From Deinandra increscens subsp. villosa (lineage: Eukaryota; Streptophyta; Magnoliopsida; Asterales; Asteraceae), in assembly GCA_039602395.1 (NCBI GenBank), contig JBCNJP010000027.1, positions 34,729,841-34,793,840 on the forward strand: 64,000 nt of DNA. The letters run 5' to 3'. The notes below the pieces were generated by a model. That model saw only the letters and a list, made by a program, of their open reading frames with translations, was not told the DNA's origin and searched no databases. The position numbers were made by a program, and so were the translations under genes. How positions within the stretch are numbered: the first letter of the stretch is position 1; every line of letters begins with the position of its first letter. This document shows, in pieces, positions 57,578-64,000 of the stretch.

Positions 57578-60562
57578 AGTAAGAGGAACCAGCGTGACCA
57601 TACAAGGTAAATTGCCGTTACGGGTGCACACGTAAATGTAATTTGCAGTGTATGGAAGCCCTGGGGAATCCTGCTCGGCAGACCGTCGGTTGTAAGGAAT
57701 ACGACCTTGCATTTTCAAAAATTCCCTAACATCAATTTCTCAAGCTAAAGGGACTCAACCATATGGTTGAGGACATCTAGCAAAGTTCATTTTGCTACCA
57801 CACTTGTTCTCCTTTCTTCTAGATATAGTATCCAACCTATCAAAATCCTTTAGAAATGCTGGTGCAAATGATAACCCCTGTGAGACATCATATCACTTAC
57901 ATTATTTGGTGACGAGACCTCCCCTTGCTGCGAGCGATCCGTGGTTAAACTTATAATTGATCTTGATTTATCCGCACTCTTAATTCTACTCTTATGAAAG
58001 TTACCGCTATAACCACTCTGCAAGCCCTCGCAATTAACAACGACTTCATAAACTCTAACCTGATGGAAGCCCGGACGTCTTGAATGGACAATTACGCCTC
58101 GAACATTTGAAGCCAACCTCTCGATAGGAACCTCCTATGAAGTTTTTTTTTTCCCTTGACTAGTAACCCCCGGTACGTCTGTACGAGTCAACAAATGTTG
58201 TTAATAGCCTCCTCACGATCTCACGCACTTTATACCTCACTGCGATTACAGTTTCACTCAACAGAGCAATGTTTGTTACTTCCCGAACCCCGTACGATCT
58301 GTTTTAATTTTCAACACCCGATTCATGTGTGAACTTCGCTACCGGTGAACTTTTCCTCTTATTACCTTTTGTGACTTAGTTGGTCCTTAAGCCTTGAGTC
58401 ATTGTGGCTAGTTACCCTCCTCGATGACATTTCCATGTCCCTTATTTTCAAAGGCTCCCGTACGACCAACAGTGACAACCAGCAATAGGCAGTGTATGCT
58501 AGGAAAGTTCCGCAACATCATACATTGATACCCATTGTCCTCGTTCCTCCATTTATAGGAAAATTCTCTTTGTTAACCCCTATTTCATAACCAATGGTGA
58601 CTTAATCAAATAATTCACTCGAACTCTCAACAACATGCGTAAGGAGGTAGATTGACTCCAGATTTAGCGAAGACACGTTTGATTGTATATGCGGCTTTTC
58701 GATACGCAGTAGACCTTGCGAAACCTTAACTACAATTTGTATATACACTCATTGAAAGCCAGCTAGTATTTAAATTCGTCAGCACTTGGTATTTCGGAGA
58801 CCCACTCTTACTACATGTTTTCACTTTTACTTACCCTTGAGGGCCGACACAAACTGATGTTCTTACATGAAATTTATCCTACTGTACGGTACAACCGTTG
58901 ACACACTCGCATTCAGTCGACTCAAAATCGTTTTCTCCGAATCCGCGTCAATTGTGCCGGATGACTCTTTTCGAAACGTGTAGTTTCAACTACCCTACAC
59001 TAGCTACCTCACCCTTCATCCTGAGTCTGTATTCCCATACTTGATATCATTCATGCTTCTACAGAGAACCTTTCAGTCATTAGAACGTCACCCTTATTTT
59101 GGATCTTTACCGGAGGGTAATATGCGTAACGATATATCCCATGTTGGCGAACCACATTTTAAACCTAAACGTGAAAGACTATCATATCTTTTGAATCCTC
59201 TTCAGAAACTCAAATTGTATTCGCGTTGCGTCCGCTAAACTCTTGATAATCCTCACCGTGGGTGAAGACCCCACCGACCGAAAACGTGGAAAAATCTTTT
59301 GTCGCAAAATTCAAATTTTCTTTTTTTTTCACATGTTGCATGGTTTTAAATCTTGCACTCACATTCAACTCAAAGGCATTGGGGAAAAACATAAGATACC
59401 ATATTTTCAAGTATATTATCTAACAATATTTGTTAAGTAGCCAGGAATGGCAAGAAAACTGGTACAACCTCAACGTGCTAGTAGTGTGGTGGGTTAGCTG
59501 CGGTACACCCAATACATAAGCACTATTGGCATGTGGAAGGTGGGATCATTGCTGAACCAGAGATTTACCTTGAAATCATAGAAAATAAATAAATAAATAA
59601 AATAAAAACCTTATTTTAAGAAACTTCATTTAATGGGACAGCGCCCACAATAAAGAAAAATCTATGTCATTTCCGTTGTGATTTCCCATGTCCCTCATGC
59701 ATATTTTCACTAGAGGGGACATACACAGTTTAATCAAATAAAACTTATTGTTTTCCAACCCTCTAGATTGAGAAGGAACATCTTGAAATAAATTTCCTAC
59801 TAAGGGTCAAATATAGATTACGACCCAGATGAACAACAACGTTTTAACAACTAAAGTTTTATATTATAAAAGACAAATCACATGTTCTTGGAGCAACCCC
59901 GTGACTTTTTCCAGGACCTTATCAACGTTTACTCGTCCCAGATTCATACTCGTCGTGAAATATTTCAATTGGACCTCTAGTTACCGCATTTCTGACATGC
60001 CACGACTTGTTAACCTCGCGTGCGCCTAAATGGTCACCGGAGCACTTCTTTATGAGATTAGCGTGCTCACTCACTATGCTATTGGTACTTCGATAACTTG
60101 CAACGTCAACTTCCTATACCTTTTCTGCGAACTGTAAGAACCACCCGATCTTAGCCAAATTCAAGGATGCGTAACCACCCTCCAGACGCGTTAACATTCA
60201 AACCTTTTTGCAGCACTTCTTGCCCCTTTCGTGCCATTTGACCCAATACCTTCTGTTATCTCATTGGATACTATAGCTGAAGACTACTCGGACATATGGT
60301 CACTTCGTCATATTAAATATTTCAATCTCGAATGTGGCGCCGCCGTCACATTTGCTAAAACTAACCATGCGATGCGATTCAACTCTCTCGTGTAAACGTT
60401 TCTTGTAGGAAATCATTCTTTATACGCTCATGTGAAATGTTCGTTCGATGCTTTTAATCGTGTACCTTCCATCACTCCCTTCGAATTCTCTCGTAACGAT
60501 CCATGAAACGATTAGCACTTAAGCGAATTTTCGGGACGAAAATCCTTTCAAATTAGGGATGA
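57578..60562 (+). other. LARD interior, no coding domains
   Basis: About 3 kb with only short ORFs, none recognisable as gag or pol. It ends with TTTTCGGGACGAAAATCC and AGGGATGA directly before the LTR, comparable to the end of Gypsy polyprotein regions and the polypurine area. The same GGGACGAAAATTC stretch recurs about 90 bp inside each LTR. Confidence 0.6.
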
Positions 60563-63483
60563 TGTGACAACCAAAAATTTTCTTGTTTTCCATTCTACTT
60601 AATCCTAATCGATTGGCCAACGCACCTTTAGCACTACGACAATTTTCGGGACGAAAATTCTTTCAACTTGGGGATGCTGTGACAACCGTCAGATTTCCGT
60701 CAACTTTTCCCGTTAGTTCCGTTAGTTTCGTTAGTAAACCCAAGACCCGTTATTTGATTCAAATGTATATTGTTCATGTCTATGTGCTAAATGATGTTAG
60801 TAACTTGTTATGTGAAATTCGTTTCGTGACATTATGTGTTATTTGAAAATTTCGCGTTTTCGGGTAAAACCGGACTTCGTGCGAAAATTGGAAATTTTAT
60901 GTCTAAATGTTAAATTTATGTAACCCGACTAAATCTTACATGTTAAATGAGTTTAAAACAATTAGAAACATTTTTAGAATTTTTACTTCACAAGTTTTAG
61001 TTAAAAACCTATTTAATTAAGTTTTATGCTACATGTGCTAAAATGGAACTTTGAGGGACTAAAGTGTAATTATACCTTATAGAAATTTGCCCAATCTCCC
61101 CCTTCCTCATTCTCACGCATCATTCATCTTCATCCTCTCCCTCTCTTCACGGTTCACGCACACACACTCACCCACTTGCAAAAATCGTGAAATCAAGCCT
61201 CAAGAAGATGAAATTGAAGATCTTGAGCTACTACAAGCCTCAAGAACACTCAAGGAAGCTCCTCCTTCTTCTCATCTTCCCCAACCTGCGATTTCTCTCT
61301 CAAGCTTGTAAGCCCTAGATTCCTCAAACTCGAAATTGTTAGTTGCATGTGTGTTTTTATGCGTTTATGTGCTAAATGGAGTGTGTGTATGCCCATGAAA
61401 CTTGATTTAAGTTAAGTTATGATAACTCTTGATTTAGGTCAGAATTTTTGAGAGTTCTAGATCTGGAAATTTGCCCCAAATTTATGCTCTATGTGTTCTT
61501 GAGGTTAAGTGAGTGTTTGGTTATGAGATTTGGGTGAAATATGCTTGTATGCTAGCCACATGTTCACATTTGGCTATGATTTTGATATGACTTTGATATG
61601 AACATGTTTAGGACAGAATATGCATGATAGAATGCTTACAATTATGTTAGTAAGTGTTGGATGACCAAATTGTGGCATAAAACTTGAAAACCAAAACTTT
61701 TGCAAACTTCACTTTTTGGACAGATTCGGCCAGAATTTTTGGCCATTTTGCAGAGGTCATAACTTACTCAATTTTGCTCGAAATCAGTTGATTCTTTTTC
61801 CCTAGTAAAGTAATATGTCTTATCTTTACAACGGCTATCTAAAACCTCCGTTTGATCATCCAAAACACAGCTGCAAGTTAGGTGTGCAAATCTGTCATTT
61901 TCTGTGAAAAGTAAACTTTTCAAATTGGTTGAGCATGTCAATCTTGTTTATTGACGAGTTTGCTATTTTTAAATGATGTTTATATATTAAAAGTAAGATC
62001 TGGAAGGTTTGGTTAATAAACTCTAAGTTTTGAATGAGTTATGCAAATTTTAAACCTACTTTGACTATTTTGCAAAAAGCTGAAAATTGCCAACTTCCGA
62101 TGCGCATAACTTTTTAAGTTGATTCTTTTTGCAACATTCCCTAAATGTTAGGTAGTCCATTCCTGCAAAATTTTAAAACTTAACTCCAAGTATGGAGCAA
62201 ATTAGGCATGCCACCAAATGGTGTGTCAAAGACAATAATGTTGATTTTTGCTAACTTCCGACGTGCATAACTTTCTCATTTCTTAACATTTTTACTTGAT
62301 TCTTTTTGCAACATTTCCTAAATGAGGTGTAGTATATGCCTGTAAAATTTAAGGAGTTAACTCCAAGTATTGTAGATTTTAGCTATGTCACTAGTTAAAC
62401 GCTTGAAGTTTGACTTTTTGGCAAAACTTTGACTTGGATCGCAATTTCTTGATTTTCTCCCAAATTGAGACTTGTATGTTCATTGAGTGACTTGTATGAT
62501 TGCATGAAACATGTTTAGGTTCTTATGTGCTAGTTTCGTCCTCGCGACACTTTCTAATTTCATTAGACCATATTTATCCGAATAGGTTGACTTTGACCAA
62601 CCGGTTGAATCAAGTGCTAGGTACCAGTGCACCCTAAGGTGAGTTTCACTTACTATTATTGTTATATCCGGTTTAGGATGATAACGCACAGATAGTTGCA
62701 TCCGGTAAAGGATGGCAACCCGACGGTAAAGGTACTTCTTTACTTGAGTAATTTTCCGACAAAATATCATATGTTGCACTGAATTGCTTTCATTAAAAAG
62801 TCCTTACATTCGGGCCGTTAATATACAGTAGCGAGGTAATATTGAGTAGTACTACTGGGGATTGACACCCCCGCTCAGCGGTGCACGTGATGCACCCTCC
62901 GACTGGCGGTCGGACTGAGATCAATGTTAGCCTACCCACCGTGATCCGGATGGACACGGGAAGGCAAGGTTCATAGGTATCCCCTATCAAAACATTGTCA
63001 GCTTCGGTTACGAACAATTCAGGTGTACATAACTATAGGCTAGCTACCTACGATATGGAATTTTACTGGTCCTATGATTAATGACTGTGTTTTACCTGTC
63101 TTTATTCATACATTGGGTCTATATGTGACGTGTAGACCGCTTTAGTGAACTCACCAGCCTTGGCTGACACTTGATTGTTGAATGCTTTTCAGGTTGCTTG
63201 GAGGATCATGGATGGCACGGGCATTGGCAGTACTTGTTCTTTGTAAAACCCTTTTGAAAGTCGTATTTCAGATACTTTAGTAATCATTTTTACTAAACAA
63301 CAACCTTGTAAACTTTTAATGTTTCCGCTGATTTTTGTGAAATGTAAACTCTGATTTATTTAATGTAATACATGACTGTTTACCCCTTTAACTATGGCTT
63401 GGTTGTAACTAAAGACTTGGATCCTGGTCTGGATCACACCCCACACGGTTATACTCCGTTAGTGGAAATTGGGGGGTGTGACA
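60563..63483 (+). repeat. LARD 3' LTR, complete
   Basis: 2,921 bp, TGTGACAACC..GTGTGACA, outer flank CAAGT. It carries small ORFs duplicated in the inverted half of the 5' LTR; these are copies of non-coding LTR sequence, not genes. Confidence 0.9.
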
Positions 63484-63551
63484 CAAGTCATTTTATTTTC
63501 CATACCACTTCATCACTACAGACCATTATTGAGTTTGTGATTTTTTCATAT

Positions 63552-63881
63552 ATGGCGTCATCATCATCATCAAACAACAACTCCGAGTATCCTATAAAGG
63601 AAGAGATGAAGGGAATCATAAGAGGAAAACTTGATGAGCAGATGTGTATGCATGACACTCTAAAATGTTCTGTTGAAAGGATTAATGACGAAATCAGTAG
63701 CTATGAAAATTTTTGTGCGAGGTGATGCGTCCCCCTGATTTAGAGGATCGTAGTCGCATTTTTTTATTTGCATGACTTGCAGAAAAAGGATCACAAAACC
63801 CTGAAAGATATTCAAGAAGCTTTCGATGTTGTATCTTCCTCCATTGATTTGAAGATTGCATTTCTTAGAAGTTTAGGGTAG
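63552..63881 (+). CDS. small unrecognised protein gene at the right edge
   Basis: ATG 63552 opens MASSSSSNNNSEYPIKEEMK and runs 57 residues to TGA at 63723. The sequence is charged and probably helical (GIIRGKLDEQM, SVERINDEISSYENF). A GT just before the stop (63721) and an AG at 63781-63782 could bound a 62-bp intron. The sequence after it, KKDHKTLKDIQEAFDVV, is open to TAG at 63879, but the junction is one base out of frame. Either splicing differs or the gene is broken. I do not recognise the family. Its probable promoter is 9.7 kb away beyond the LARD-like element. Confidence 0.45.
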
Positions 63882-64000
63882 TGTCAGGATTTCAAAATTC
63901 ATGTTATGTTATTTTGTAATGTTATGTTTCTAATTTTAAATTATGCACTATTTAATATTTTGAAAAAAACACCACTCCGTGCAAGATGTTTACAAAATAA

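Larger units (their letters stand above)
53809..63483 (+). mobile_element. LARD-like non-autonomous LTR retrotransposon with rearranged 5' LTR
   Basis: Starts TGTGACAACC (53809) and ends GGGGGGTGTGACA (63483), flanked by an exact 5-bp duplication CAAGT (53804-53808 and 63484-63488). The 3' LTR is complete (60563-63483, 2.9 kb). The 5' LTR is split: its left half lies forward at 53809-55122 and its right half is inverted at 55620-57577, with a tandem array between. The remaining interior (57578-60562) has no recognisable gag or pol. Long LTRs plus a non-coding interior is the definition of a LARD. Related autonomous elements are probably Gypsy, inferred from the TGTGACA ends and LTR size. Confidence 0.88.

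Overview
This window reads as plant nuclear DNA: AT-rich, intron-bearing genes with GT..AG junctions, and nested LTR retrotransposons. The protein families (ALMT channel, LONESOME HIGHWAY-type bHLH, FAR1/Ulp1-like genes, SIRE-like Copia, Tekay-like long LTRs) fit a eudicot. My best guess is an asterid such as an Asteraceae species, by resemblance only. There are two 500-N assembly gaps (34507-35006 and 53007-53506). I see no sign of a prokaryote, CRISPR array or organelle.

Layout. 1-11154 (+): a Ulp1 (C48) protease-like gene whose catalytic His and Cys positions are substituted, with a young 9.46-kb Copia element (1056-10511, minus strand, TSD AAAAA) inserted in an exon. The Copia polyprotein is itself split by a 1.64-kb insertion. 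12144-15220 (-): a FAR1/MULE-transposase-like pseudogene convergent with the Ulp1-like gene and carrying at least six separate lesions. 15.9-21.7 kb: a cluster of DNA transposons, namely two related Mutator-like elements with 9-bp TSDs and palindromic arrays (one with a captured ORF), two Tourist-like MITEs with 3-bp TSDs and one further TIR candidate. 21.8-29.4 kb is the gene-bearing part: a tRNA-derived SINE, an intact 5-exon ALMT gene (-) and an intact 10-exon LHW-like bHLH gene (-), whose exons all join in frame.

30.1-53.0 kb is again repeat: a truncated LINE with an Au-SINE-type tail, a second SINE, a broken PB1-like MULE N-terminal ORF, then a plus-strand SIRE-like Copia (to 47896) with an extra env-like ORF. 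A 2.8-kb solo LTR (TSD TATCT) sits inside it. This element abuts, and probably inserted into, another minus-strand Copia (47897-50417), whose integrase is in turn cut by a second long LTR of the solo-LTR family.

53.5-64 kb: a non-coding, LARD-like LTR retrotransposon (53809-63483, TSD CAAGT) lies between a TATA box (53791) and a small ORF (63552), so it separates a plausible promoter from its gene. Its 5' LTR is rearranged: the right half is inverted next to a ~20-copy ~25-bp tandem array, with a 32-bp inverted repeat at the breakpoints.

Only ALMT and the LHW-like bHLH look like intact cellular genes. The rest is mobile DNA in several nested layers, a small gene at the right edge, and decayed Ulp1/FAR1-type ORFs.
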